Assembly (NCBI GenBank): GCA_025504975.1
Contig: JANUWI010000012.1
Location: 620,001 to 684,000, forward strand
Reading direction: 5' to 3'
DNA from: Plenodomus lindquistii
Lineage: Eukaryota > Ascomycota > Dothideomycetes > Pleosporales > Leptosphaeriaceae
DNA: 64,000 nt
A program made the translations under genes and the position numbers. Below, in pieces: positions 45,530 through 55,474 of the stretch. The notes under the pieces are model-generated. The model was not told the origin of the DNA. It was given only the letters and a program-made list of their open reading frames with translations, and did not search any database. Numbering within the stretch: position 1 is the first letter of the stretch; each line of letters opens with the position of its first letter.

Positions 45530-47496
45530 ATGGCGTCCGAGCAAAATTGGGAGGAAGTCGCGTCGGCAAAGCGTGCCGCCCTAGCGGAATTAATTCCAGC
45601 AGAGTATCGCGTTCCTCAGGACAAACTCCCTTCAGAATCACAACTCGATGTGACGACTTGGCCCAAGGAATCTGGTTGGTTCTCGTCCAGAGAACTAGAG
45701 ATCGCAGACAGCACTGCCTCGCAGATCCTGAAGCATATTGCGTCGAAGACATGGACTTCAGAGGAAGTCACACGCGCGTTCTGCAAGCGCGCTGCTGCTG
45801 CCCAGCAGTTGGTATGAAGCAAGACTCTTTCAGCAATCGCAAATCTCATTAATGAATGTGCAGACCAATTGCCTTAGCGATGCGTTCTTCGATGAAGCGA
45901 TACAGCAAGCCAAGTCTCTTGATGACCACCTCAAGCAGACGGGCAAGACCATTGGCCCTCTCCATGGTCTGCCCATCTCACTTAAAGATAACTTCAACAT
46001 CAAGGGCAAGGACAGTACAGTCGGGTTCACTTCCTTGGTCAATAAGCCGGCCGAGTATAATGCCACCCTAGTCGACACATTGGAGAAGCTTGGCGCCGTG
46101 CGGTACTGCAAGACAAACGTACCAACTGCCATGATGATTGTATGTTTAAGACTATGACCGTAAATTAATGTGGAAGCTTATAATACATAGGCAGAGAGTG
46201 TCAACAACACTTTTGGTCGGACGGTAAATCCTCGAAACCGCAAAACGACTTCAGGAGGATCTTCAGGTGGAGAATCTGCCCTGATCAGCTTTGGAGGTAG
46301 TCCGTTGGGTATAGGAACCGACATTGTTCGTGGCTATTCGTTTCGTTTTTCAAATTTTGTGCTAATGTCCACACAGGGTGGGAGCCTGCGAATCCCAGCA
46401 GCATGCACTGGTATCTTCACCCTTCGTCCATCGGCTGGACGCTTTTCAACGCAACGCTGCAGATCTGGTCTCGCCGGACAGGAGGCAGTGCAAAGTGTCA
46501 ACGGGCCCATGGCGAACACACTTGAAGATATCACGATGTACTCAAAAGCCATCATCGACTCGCAGCCATGGAAGGTAGATCCAAAGATGCTCCCGATACC
46601 ATGGCGACCCGCAGAGCTCAAGAAGAAGCTCAAGATCGCTGTTTTGTGGAACGACGGTATCTGTCGGCCCACTCCTCCAGTCACAAGAGCGTTGAAGGAG
46701 ACCTCAGAGAAGCTGAAAAAGGCTGGACATGAGATCATTGATTGGGATCCCAAGCTACATGGAGCCGCGGTCTCTGCCTTGGTGAGTCAAACTTGATTAC
46801 GCCTCTGAGCATGTTCTAATCTTGACAGGCACGCATGTTTGTGGCAGATGGCGGCAAGAGTATCGAGGCGTTACTTGCTCCAACAAAGGAGCCGCTCCGA
46901 CCGGAGATGCAAATGTACGGGGATGCGATAGAGCTAGGCACACATGACATGTGGCAGTTGCACCTGGAGAGGTCTGAGCTTCAACGCCAGTATCTGGAAC
47001 AGTGGATGTCGCACGACGGCCTCGACGCCATCTTGGGTATGTCACCTACCATCACTCCATGAGAAAGTGTTCTGATATGGTACAGCACCCACGACTCCTT
47101 ATGCTACGGTACCTAACGGAGAATTCAAGTACGTTGGCTACACTGGAGTCTACAACGTTGTGGATTACTCGGCGATATCCTTCCCAAGCGGCATGACTGT
47201 CGACAAGAGCAGAGACACCTATGATGTCGGCTACAAGTCTCAGAGTGCCTACTGCCAAAGTACTCACGACAGCTGTAAGCCACGAATATCCCTTCTCAAG
47301 GCTTTGTCGATAGCAGGCTAACAGAGTCCAGACGATGCGGAGCTATTGCATGGGCTGCCCGTCAGCTTGCAGTAAGTCTGCAACATGCCGCGATGAGTGT
47401 CCTCCACTAACACGTATTAGACTCGTTGCGCAGAGACTTGAGGAAGAGAAGGTTCTTGCTATGACTGCTACAGTACTTGATGCGGTCGGAGCCTAG
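45530..47496 (+). CDS. amidase signature family protein (general/acetamidase-like amidase)
   Basis: Eight exons: 45530-45811, 45864-46139, 46191-46325, 46377-46781, 46829-47036, 47086-47274, 47332-47371, 47421-47496; introns 46-57 nt; 536 residues, typical of fungal amidases. The Ser-cisSer-Lys triad is recognisable: Lys135 in HGLPISLKDNF, cis-Ser210 in TTSGGSSGGESA, nucleophile Ser234 in GTDIGGSLRIPAA. The spacings (75 and 24 residues) equal those of FAAH-type enzymes. The C-terminus LLHGLPVSLQLVAQRLEEEK is also diagnostic and is only obtained after splicing the last two introns. Reaction: hydrolysis of amides to acid and ammonia. No signal peptide; cytosolic. Family members include AmdS and GmdA, which release nitrogen from amides under AreA control. 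The divergent transporter suggests import followed by hydrolysis; the substrate is not predictable. Confidence 0.94.
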
Positions 47497-48313
47497 TGGC
47501 TTTGATGTAGTCGAAAGTGAGATACATATCCTCTCCATTCCTAGATGGTGATGCCAGAGCCAACCGAGAGCTAACAAGGCGTGTTGCGAGATTTCCCCGG
47601 CCTGAATAAAACTTTCGATATCAATGCCATGTGCCCTCCTTATCTACTTGAAATATGGATTGCCTGGGCCTAAATAATACTTAGTATTGAGATACCAGTA
47701 GTGGTGTGGTGTTTTCTCAGAAATACAACGCACTAAGATGTCTACTAACAATACTTAGACATCACGCGTATTCCCTAGGAGTAGTGCAGACAACATTCTA
47801 CTATATCTCAGTATCTTTATTGTCTCTTTGATATTATATAGGCCTAAATGTGGTGCTATCAAGGTGAGATGTGGCCAATAAAAACGAGGTCCCTCATACT
47901 TTCCTCATTCCGAATCATCGCGTCACGAACCTCATTGGGGAAGTGTCATCGCGGTTTCCGCCAGATAGGCGACTCATATCGTAATCTCGCAATCTTGAAC
48001 ATCACGTCCGATCTCACCACCACGTTCTATCCTTTCCGCGTCCATCCTTTTCCCTCCCAACCATTGGTACGACCAGCTTCTTCTCCTCTTCCCAATACCT
48101 ACCACCCTTGCACAAGTGTGCAAGTCAGGAAGCTGGTCGTTCTCCCGCACTTACAGAACCTCTCACCTCCGTTAGCAGAGACGATACTTCACTCTGTCTT
48201 CTGTTGCGTCAACTTTCGGAAAGCCAATCCGCTTCAAGTGAGAGCGCATATCGCACATGATCTGATAGCTATTCCCTCGACCCAGCCCTTGTCACGTTGC
48301 CCATCGCCAAAAG
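47497..48313. other. intergenic
   Basis: 3' flank of the amidase and promoter/leader of the 1106-codon gene. No gene, RNA or repeat recognised. Confidence 0.5.
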
Positions 48314-51300
48314 ATGGTCGACAATAATAAGGATGGCGCAGCCATTAATCGTACGCCATCAGGCCGGGCTCCCGTCTCACACAAGAAGAAAGCCACGTCA
48401 CTATCAACGTCCAAGCGGCTCCCCTGGCTCGATAACAAGACAACAAGGGCAGTCCATGTCGTGCCTCTAGATGGCCAGACTAGCGAACCCGTTACACCTC
48501 CTGGTACGACAATCAAAAGTCGCAAGCCCTCCTCTACCTCCGCCTCAAAACTTCAGACAAAATCTGTACCACTCGTCCGACGAAAACCACTTCCTTCTCC
48601 TAGAAATTCCATCAAACCAGTAGCGACTGATAGCAGTCCCTCGCCAGTCGCACGACATGGCACTTCACAAACTCGCCGCTCACCTACTACGCGTTCTTCT
48701 ATCACAGGCACAATTCGTCGTACGCCTCCATCATCACGTGGTGCGAAAAAAGGGCCCTTATCAGAACCCCAGGACAGCAGCCAGCAGATGAGCAACCCAC
48801 TACCACATCTAGACATATTAGCATCGGTTCCGGATCAACACGAACAATACAAGACACCCCAATCTTGTAATTCCTTGCCGAATTATGCCATCGATCCGAA
48901 CTCGCCTCCTCCCCACGCCGTCTCTCGCGTTCAAGTATCGCCGACACAACCAGTACCAGCCCGCAATACCTTCGAAAGAGTACGCGACCGAAGGATTAGT
49001 AATGCGGTGGAAGACCTCGAGGATATGGTACAGGAGGCTGTTGAGATTGCTGATGAAACTGCAGATCAAGGTCAAGTAGAGGAGATCTATGGCATCATTC
49101 AAGAGGCGAAAGCCTCCATTCAAGAAGCCTCTCACAAGCCCAGCAGGCGGATCCCGAGTATCTCTCGACGGCTCAGAATATCCGAGCCATCTACTGATGT
49201 AGATGATCATACAGAAAGCTATCCGAATGGCTCTGATATTCATCGGGGACCTCCTTATCCAGAGAGAACACCACCCCCGGTACCGCCTGCCAATCATGCA
49301 TCGCGTTATACAGATCAATCTCGACCGCTTAGAGGCTCAGTCTCGCATAATAGGGTGTATGCTCAACCAGGTCCACTTGATAACAGATCGACAACCGCGT
49401 CTTCTTCCTCAACTGATCGAACAGACCACCGCCACCAATCAACCTACAGCACCTACAACACTACCAGCAATCTCCTACTACCTCCCCCTACCGCCCAAAC
49501 CACAGCCAGGGATCACGTAGACTTTGTTCTTCGACCCAGAGCCCACGATTCCTCCCACTCCCGCGGCAGTGCTCGCCGACGCATTGTAGGGGGCCCGACG
49601 CTTCGTCCCCGCCGACATCACCATCATCACAGAAGCGAAGAAGGCAATGACTCACGTTCGCCTTCAGGTGAAAGGATACAATATATATCAGACTACGATG
49701 GGGACACCTCCTTAGAAAATGCAGGCCCTTCAGGTCCATGCGAGAAAGCCATCATGGCAGCGCCCGAACCTTCGAATTCTCATATCTTCAGCCGTCGACG
49801 GAATCACCAGCGGCAGCCCGTCTCGAGAAATTGGTCGAAGAGGAAGAAGCGCTTTACTGCAATGATTGCATGTATGAATACCGCCCTCCTTGGTATCATA
49901 GTTGGAGTTTATGCGGGCGAAGTTCCAGCTATACAATACTACCTCGCCGACGAAAACCGCATCACCATCTTAGGTAATGTAGTCTTGTACTACGGTCTCG
50001 CCATTTCTACCTTCATCTTCTGGCCTCTTCCTCTACTTCATGGACGAAAGCCTTACGTTCTCGCGGCACTGGCCATCGCGCTGCCGTTGCAGTTTCCACA
50101 AGCCATTGTGATTAGCGTGCGACGCTCACCTACACGCGTGGTCTTCCGAACAGGATTACTATGTGCCCGCGCAGCCTCTGGCCTCGTTTTCGGGTTCGCA
50201 AACATAAACTACATCACCGTGCTTCTCGATCTCTTTGGCGCATCTCTGCAATCCAGCCACCCACACCAGGAAATCGTCGTTGCAAACGATGTAAGGCGTC
50301 ATGGTGGGGGGATGGGGATGTGGCTTGGTATATGGTGCTGGTGTTGGATTGGTTCCTTAGCCGTAGGCTTCACTGTCGGCGCCGTTGTCATCGAGTGGCT
50401 ATCACCAGACTGGGGATTCTACATTGTAGTCATCGTCCTTGCCGTAGCCCTAGTCCTCAACATCATGGCGCCCGAAACGCGCCGCGCACCCTACCGCAAA
50501 AATGTCACTGAAGTCTACGACGTGGACGAAAATTATATCACCAGGAGAGTAGAAAGAGGCGAGGTAAAACTCCACTCCTTCCCCGAAGGACCAAGATACT
50601 GGTTCGAAGAAGTATGGGCCGGGCTCGAACTCAGCTGTCGCATGCTGGCTCAGCCAGGTTTCCTGGTCCTAGCACTGTATACAGCATGGATGTACGCGCA
50701 AATTGTACTCATCATTTCACTCCTCGGGTCCCTACTCAGCCACTCCTACGCCTGGGGTCCCTCCTTTGTAGGCCTCGGTGTGCTCTCCCTCGCCATAGGC
50801 TCACTTCTCGCTATTCCCCTGACGAAAGCTAGGATCTTCAGCCGCGATAGGACAACAGCATTTCGAACAGACAGCATGACCTTTCAGCGCGAATTTGCAT
50901 GGTCGAGTCACCTCGTCCGGCGCACCATTTTCACCCTCGCATTACCGGTCATGGGCCTCGTGTACACACTGTTCTCCACCGGTCGACCACGCTCAGTGTT
51001 CATACCCATTGTCTTTGCAGGCGCGATTGCGTTTCTGAGTACGCTTGGTATGGCGGAGTGCATAGGTCTCGTCATGGAGACGTGGGATACATGTGATTTG
51101 CAACCGGGCGTCAACACCCGGCACCGGTTTGAAAGCATGGCGGTAAAAGACCAGAAGCGGCGGACAGAGTATTCGTCGTTCCCGCGCGTGACGGCGGGAA
51201 TTTTTGCAGCGCAGAGTCTGGCGTTTGTAGGCGCGGGGGTCGCAACGGCGGTAGGGGGAAGTATGACGAGGAGGTTGGGTGCGCAGGCGGCGACGGGGGT

Positions 51301-51634
51301 AACGGCGGGGATATTGTTGGGGTTGACGCTGTTATTGGGACTTGTGTTGCTGAGGTTCAAAAGCGTGCAGGTTATTCCGAATCATACATTTGGCACGCGT
51401 AGGGATACGGCGGCGTGGCAGGCGTTCAAGGATTTGGAGAAGGTGGGCAAGGGAGAGGATTGGAAGGCGGTGGTGATTGGGAACCCGAGTGGGAAGATGA
51501 GGAGGATGAATGTCCTTGAGTTGGGAAAGTTGAGTCGGTGGACTGAGATACGCAAGTTGAATTTTCTGATAAGGGGGGATGAGGAGAAGAAGGGAGGGGG
51601 TGTGAGAAGGGGAATGGACGGGGATAGTTGGTAG
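48314..51634 (+). CDS. MFS-like polytopic membrane protein with 510-residue disordered N-terminus
   Basis: Uninterrupted 1106-codon frame from ATG 48314. Residues 1 to about 510 are Ser/Pro/Arg-rich and polar, with one probable helical/coiled stretch (NAVEDLEDMVQEAVEIADET, continuing through VEEIYGIIQEAKASIQEAS). The membrane part starts with KKRFTAMIACMNTALLGIIV, then LYYGLAISTFIFWPLPLLHG with RKP (an MFS loop 2-3-like motif), GLVFGFANINYITVLLDLFG, an ETRRAPYRKN mid-loop, and six more helices ending near VTAGILLGLTLLLGLVLL. The total of about twelve helices and the G..RKP motif point to the major facilitator superfamily, near the drug:H+ antiporter-like fungal proteins (inference). A charged cytosolic tail follows. 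The substrate is unknown. The gene is convergent with rok1; only 67 bases separate the stop codons. Confidence 0.82.
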   Translation: MVDNNKDGAAINRTPSGRAPVSHKKKATSLSTSKRLPWLDNKTTRAVHVVPLDGQTSEPVTPPGTTIKSRKPSSTSASKLQTKSVPLVRRKPLPSPRNSIKPVATDSSPSPVARHGTSQTRRSPTTRSSITGTIRRTPPSSRGAKKGPLSEPQDSSQQMSNPLPHLDILASVPDQHEQYKTPQSCNSLPNYAIDPNSPPPHAVSRVQVSPTQPVPARNTFERVRDRRISNAVEDLEDMVQEAVEIADETADQGQVEEIYGIIQEAKASIQEASHKPSRRIPSISRRLRISEPSTDVDDHTESYPNGSDIHRGPPYPERTPPPVPPANHASRYTDQSRPLRGSVSHNRVYAQPGPLDNRSTTASSSSTDRTDHRHQSTYSTYNTTSNLLLPPPTAQTTARDHVDFVLRPRAHDSSHSRGSARRRIVGGPTLRPRRHHHHHRSEEGNDSRSPSGERIQYISDYDGDTSLENAGPSGPCEKAIMAAPEPSNSHIFSRRRNHQRQPVSRNWSKRKKRFTAMIACMNTALLGIIVGVYAGEVPAIQYYLADENRITILGNVVLYYGLAISTFIFWPLPLLHGRKPYVLAALAIALPLQFPQAIVISVRRSPTRVVFRTGLLCARAASGLVFGFANINYITVLLDLFGASLQSSHPHQEIVVANDVRRHGGGMGMWLGIWCWCWIGSLAVGFTVGAVVIEWLSPDWGFYIVVIVLAVALVLNIMAPETRRAPYRKNVTEVYDVDENYITRRVERGEVKLHSFPEGPRYWFEEVWAGLELSCRMLAQPGFLVLALYTAWMYAQIVLIISLLGSLLSHSYAWGPSFVGLGVLSLAIGSLLAIPLTKARIFSRDRTTAFRTDSMTFQREFAWSSHLVRRTIFTLALPVMGLVYTLFSTGRPRSVFIPIVFAGAIAFLSTLGMAECIGLVMETWDTCDLQPGVNTRHRFESMAVKDQKRRTEYSSFPRVTAGIFAAQSLAFVGAGVATAVGGSMTRRLGAQAATGVTAGILLGLTLLLGLVLLRFKSVQVIPNHTFGTRRDTAAWQAFKDLEKVGKGEDWKAVVIGNPSGKMRRMNVLELGKLSRWTEIRKLNFLIRGDEEKKGGGVRRGMDGDSW

Positions 51635-51701
51635 CTTGTATTTGTAGACTGTCTGTCCTAGAAGAGCAGAATTCCTACCTCCAGACCACCAATTCATCTT
51701 C

Positions 51702-53990
51702 TTACTCAAACCCTTCAAACGCGCCATCATCACTCCCTCCCTCTTTCTCCTCCCTCTCCCTCCGTCGACTCGCTTCCACCGCTCCCCGCCGATTATTCTC
51801 CATCTTCCTCACATACCCACTCTTCGTACTAATCCTCGCGCCTTTTCCCCCCTTCTTCCCTCCCTCCTTTCCCCCCTCCCCCCTAACCGACCTCCTCGCC
51901 TCAACCCCCCTCTTCTTCAACATCTGTCTATCACGCTTACTAGGCGTCGGCAACGCATCCAACAACCACTGCTTCACACACCCCTCATCCCCCCTCAGGC
52001 CCCTCACCCTCTCACTCGCCCTAATAACATTCGCAATAAGCTTAACGTACGGAATATCCTCTTTCGTATAATACGTAACGGCGACGCCACCCTCCCTCCC
52101 CGCGCGCCCCGTCCTTCCCACACGATGAACATAGCCCGCTGCAGAAGACGGAACATCGTAATTTACGACGCCGTTGAGGCCGCGGAAATCGACGCCCCGG
52201 GCGAGCAGGTCGGTTGTGATGAGGACCCAGATTTCGCCGCGGCGGAAGCGCGTCATTATTGCGTCTCGCGCGGAGGAGCTGAGGTCGGCGTGTAGGACGG
52301 CGATGCGGGTGCTGCCGCCGGCTTCGGGGGGGATGTCGTAGAGGAGTTCGGAGTGGAGGGCTATGGCGCGGGGGATGGTTTGGGTGAAGACTAGGAAGGG
52401 GGGGCGGAGGGTTGGTGTTGTTGTTGTTGCTGTGGATGATGAGGGGGCGGAGGAAGTAGGGTGGAGGAGTTGACGGAGGCCGAGGAGTTTTCCAGACTCG
52501 GTGGCGGCGTAGATGAGTTGGTGGGATATGTTTGGGATTGCCGAGTCTTTTAGGCCGACGACGAGGCGGAGGAGGGGCGGGCGGCGGGTGTGGGGTGTGG
52601 GTAGGGAGGACCAGCGGGTGTTTAGGGTGGAGAGGGTAAGGGGCTCGATGTTGGAGCCCATTGTTGCGGACCAGAGTCCTATGCGTAGTCTTGGGTTTGT
52701 GCAGGCGTTCCAGATGGCGAGAGTTTGGTCGCGGAAGAGGGGGTCGAGGAGGACGTCTGCTTCGTCGAGGACAAGGTGGGAGACTGTGGGTATGGGTGCA
52801 ATGGTGCCATCCCTGCGCTTGAGTGTATTGAGAAGGGCGAGGGGTGTGGCGACGAGAATGGCTGCTTTGACGCGCTCTGCTCGTCGTGAAGTCTGCTTCC
52901 TTTTCGGCGTGGGTTGGTCTTCTGCATCAGAGCCGGAGACGTCGTCGTCATCTTCCGAGTTGTCAGGCGAGTCCAGTGCTTCGGGTTGATCAGTCTCGTC
53001 CGCCCTCTGCACAACCTCCATGCCCTTCCTCATAAGCGTAGCCTTGATCGCCGTACCCTTTGCCAACTTCCTCGCCTCATTGACAATCTGCGACGCAAGT
53101 TCCCTTGTCGGCGCAAGCACAACAGCACGCGGCCCTTCCTCTCCATCCGCAGGTTTTCCCTCTGCAAGAAGCGCATTGATAATGGGAATCAAAAAGGCAA
53201 TCGTCTTTCCACTGCCCGTAGGTGCCACCGTCAAGAGATCGATGTCCCCAGCAAACTGCGCCCCCGAGTTGTCGTCACCTCCCTCTGCCCCCTTCTTGGT
53301 CAACAGCAGCGGCAGAGCACCCAGCTGCACCTCGGTAGGCAACTTGTACCCCTGTTCCATAATGTTCTCCGCCAGCCGTCTCGAGATACCATAGCGGGTG
53401 CGTAACTGCGCAAACGACGTCAACGGCTGAGGAAACAAGGCCTTCTTCGCATCCTTCTTCTTCTCCTTGACCACCTCCTTCTCCTTCTTCCGCTTCTTGC
53501 TCTTCTTCTTATCTTTGGCGGCCTCTTCTTCTTCTGGCGGCGCAAAGTCCTCTAGTACATGGACTTTCAGCTTGTGTGTGTGTAGTATCTTCTTCGCCTC
53601 TTCCAGATCATACGGGTCTTCGTCGTGGGCAACAGCAGTTTCGGCGTCGTCTTCGACAGCCTCAGCCTCAGCAGCCTCCCGTTTCTCCAACTGCCGCAGC
53701 TTCTTCTTCTCCTTCTTCGACAAACCCTCACCATCAGCATTCCTTGCGCCTTCACCAAAGAAATCGAGATCAGCAGGCAGTGCCGCGCTGTCCTCGGCGC
53801 CAGTCTCTACCAGCTGTTGGCCCCTCTTCCTCTTCCGACTTGTATTCGATGTCTGTTGTGACTGCGCGGCGTCATCGTGGCCAAAAAGTTGCGGATTGGC
53901 GACTGCGCCAGACGAAGGAAGCCTTTGCGCAGAAGACGAGGTTTGCGGCGGCGCTTTCGAGGTGCGCGAGAGCAGTTTGAAGACGTTCAT
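51702..53990 (-). CDS. rok1: ATP-dependent RNA helicase Rok1 (DEAD-box, DDX52 family)
   Basis: Single exon, 762 residues. A charged N-terminus with Lys-rich tracts (about 90-185) leads into the helicase core: FPQPLTSFAQLRTRYGISRR and EQGYKLPTEVQ (Q motif region), APTGSGKT (256-263), PTRELA (294-299), LDEAD (about 408-412), SAT (441-443), LLARGVDFRG (595-604) and HRVGRTGRAGR (622-632). The C-tail is basic and Gly/Lys-rich (GGKEGGKKGGKGAR). Known: Rok1/DDX52 is required for early 18S rRNA processing in the nucleolus. An acidic/basic insert of about 45 residues (326-372) lies between motif Ia and motif II, and a Ser/Thr-rich linker sits between the two RecA domains (about 510-530). The third base is strongly GC-biased. 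Convergent with the 48314-51634 gene. Confidence 0.93.
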   Translation of the reverse strand: MNVFKLLSRTSKAPPQTSSSAQRLPSSGAVANPQLFGHDDAAQSQQTSNTSRKRKRGQQLVETGAEDSAALPADLDFFGEGARNADGEGLSKKEKKKLRQLEKREAAEAEAVEDDAETAVAHDEDPYDLEEAKKILHTHKLKVHVLEDFAPPEEEEAAKDKKKSKKRKKEKEVVKEKKKDAKKALFPQPLTSFAQLRTRYGISRRLAENIMEQGYKLPTEVQLGALPLLLTKKGAEGGDDNSGAQFAGDIDLLTVAPTGSGKTIAFLIPIINALLAEGKPADGEEGPRAVVLAPTRELASQIVNEARKLAKGTAIKATLMRKGMEVVQRADETDQPEALDSPDNSEDDDDVSGSDAEDQPTPKRKQTSRRAERVKAAILVATPLALLNTLKRRDGTIAPIPTVSHLVLDEADVLLDPLFRDQTLAIWNACTNPRLRIGLWSATMGSNIEPLTLSTLNTRWSSLPTPHTRRPPLLRLVVGLKDSAIPNISHQLIYAATESGKLLGLRQLLHPTSSAPSSSTATTTTPTLRPPFLVFTQTIPRAIALHSELLYDIPPEAGGSTRIAVLHADLSSSARDAIMTRFRRGEIWVLITTDLLARGVDFRGLNGVVNYDVPSSAAGYVHRVGRTGRAGREGGVAVTYYTKEDIPYVKLIANVIRASERVRGLRGDEGCVKQWLLDALPTPSKRDRQMLKKRGVEARRSVRGEGGKEGGKKGGKGARISTKSGYVRKMENNRRGAVEASRRREREEKEGGSDDGAFEGFE

Positions 53991-54538
53991 GGTGTGCGTG
54001 TAGTTGGTCTTTGCAATGGCTCGATAGAGAGGTATTCTTATATCCTTCTTTGCATCATAACGAGGGTTTTGGGTTGGCGTGTCGCAAAAAGTTCGAGTTT
54101 CTGCTGCTTCGAAAATTACTGGAGCCGCGGCGGCGAGTCGGCGGAATTAGTTAGCGCCGATCCACGGACTTTCTTCACCCAGGCCAGGGATGAGCTCTCT
54201 AAACATAAGCGAGTTACATGCATTGACCATAGTTGACCATAGACATAGAATCATAACATAAGCATGAGTAATTGCACATGTGAACAGGAAATCTAAATCA
54301 GAGCTATGTGCAGTAGTACAATGTAGGTTTCCTCGAATCGTGCAGAAGTCGCACCAGTGTGTCCCAATTACACCCTCGCCAGTCCTCAAAATCGTACAGC
54401 CCTCCTTTACTCAGTTGCACTCCCGCCTGCAAAGTGTTTGCCTCTCTCGAGTTGGAATGCGTAGTCTTGTTTGCTGCTTGTCCTTTTCGCTCTGCGTCGT
54501 GCCTCACGTCTCGTTCATCATGATGCAACGTGACCAAT
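53991..54538. other. intergenic, rok1 promoter and ATP20 3' flank
   Basis: 548 bases without a recognised gene. The frame at 54304-54639 (minus) overlaps ATP20 in another phase and is a shadow. Confidence 0.5.
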
Positions 54539-55474
54539 TTAGTGGTGCGCATCCTGCTTCGTCCTGTAGCCGACGAGCTTGAACCTGCCAATGATCTCGC
54601 CGACAGAGAAGAAGCCAATGACCTCGGCGGCGACAACACCGGCGGATATCCATTGATCGCGGGACAGGTTTCGGACTTGGGCGAGGTAGTTGGCGGGTTG
54701 CTGGGCGGCCGTGTTGGCCTCGCTGGCGGCGCGGTTCATGAGGGAGCTGGGGTTCTTGAGGGCGTTGAGGGCGGGCTGCAAGTATCCCTGCATTGTCTGG
54801 ATGGATCTGTTGGAGGTTAGCGGTGTGTTGGTGTGGCGATTACATTCTGTCCTGTCGACGGCTAAGGGGGGCTTACGGTGGTGCCATGGCGCGCTGGTGT
54901 GCGATGAGCTTACCGAGCTCGAGGCCGACTTTTGAGTAGTAGGTGGCAGTGGGGACGATTCCTGCATGTCTTGTTAGTATGTCCCTTCCGATGACTGTAT
55001 TGATCGGTCTGCTGGCATTGGCTCCGTGGATCATGCATGGTAAACAGGTCGTGTGTGGTATGAGTACGACACGTCTGATAAGCTGCATCCAGCCTCTCAG
55101 ACAAGCCATTGAGCTCCACACGCCCATGTCCCAGCTCTGCCATCTTCGACCCCCTCTTGCACGACCAATTGCCCGTCTCCCAGCAGAACCGAACACGTGC
55201 ATGCCCACTCACCTTGCACAAATCCCACCATCTTTCCTACACGTCCGGTTGTCGCATTGGCCGCACTATTCGCCTTTGCAGCAACGCTCGACGCAGCCTG
55301 GCCGGCCGAGCTTGTGACCTTGGAGAGCCCCTCGGAGGCCTTGGACGAGGCCTGGGCGGCCTTGTCCTTTGCAGCGCCAGCGGCCTCGGACGTTGTCGAG
55401 GCATTGCGGATGCCCGCGCGGCGCACGCCAAAGGTCGACTGCCGCAGGACGGCACGTGATGCGGCGAGAGACAT
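54539..55474 (-). CDS. ATP20: mitochondrial F1Fo-ATP synthase subunit g (Atp20)
   Basis: Exons 55474-55213, 54961-54877, 54806-54539; introns 251 and 70 nt; 204 residues. The N-terminus MSLAASRAVLRQSTFGVRRA is a typical presequence (Arg/Ser/Ala, no acidic residues), followed by an Ala/Ser/Lys-rich stalk of about 60 residues. The subunit g core is assembled only after splicing: GRVGKMVGFVQGIVPTATYY, SKVGLELGKLIAHQRAMAPP, then SIQTMQGYLQPALNALKN and the membrane helix ISAGVVAAEVIGFFSVGEII, which contains a GxxxG-like pattern. Subunit g is a small inner-membrane subunit that with subunit e promotes ATP synthase dimerisation and crista shape (family knowledge). Intron 1 is long (251 nt) compared with others here. 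Confidence 0.93.
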
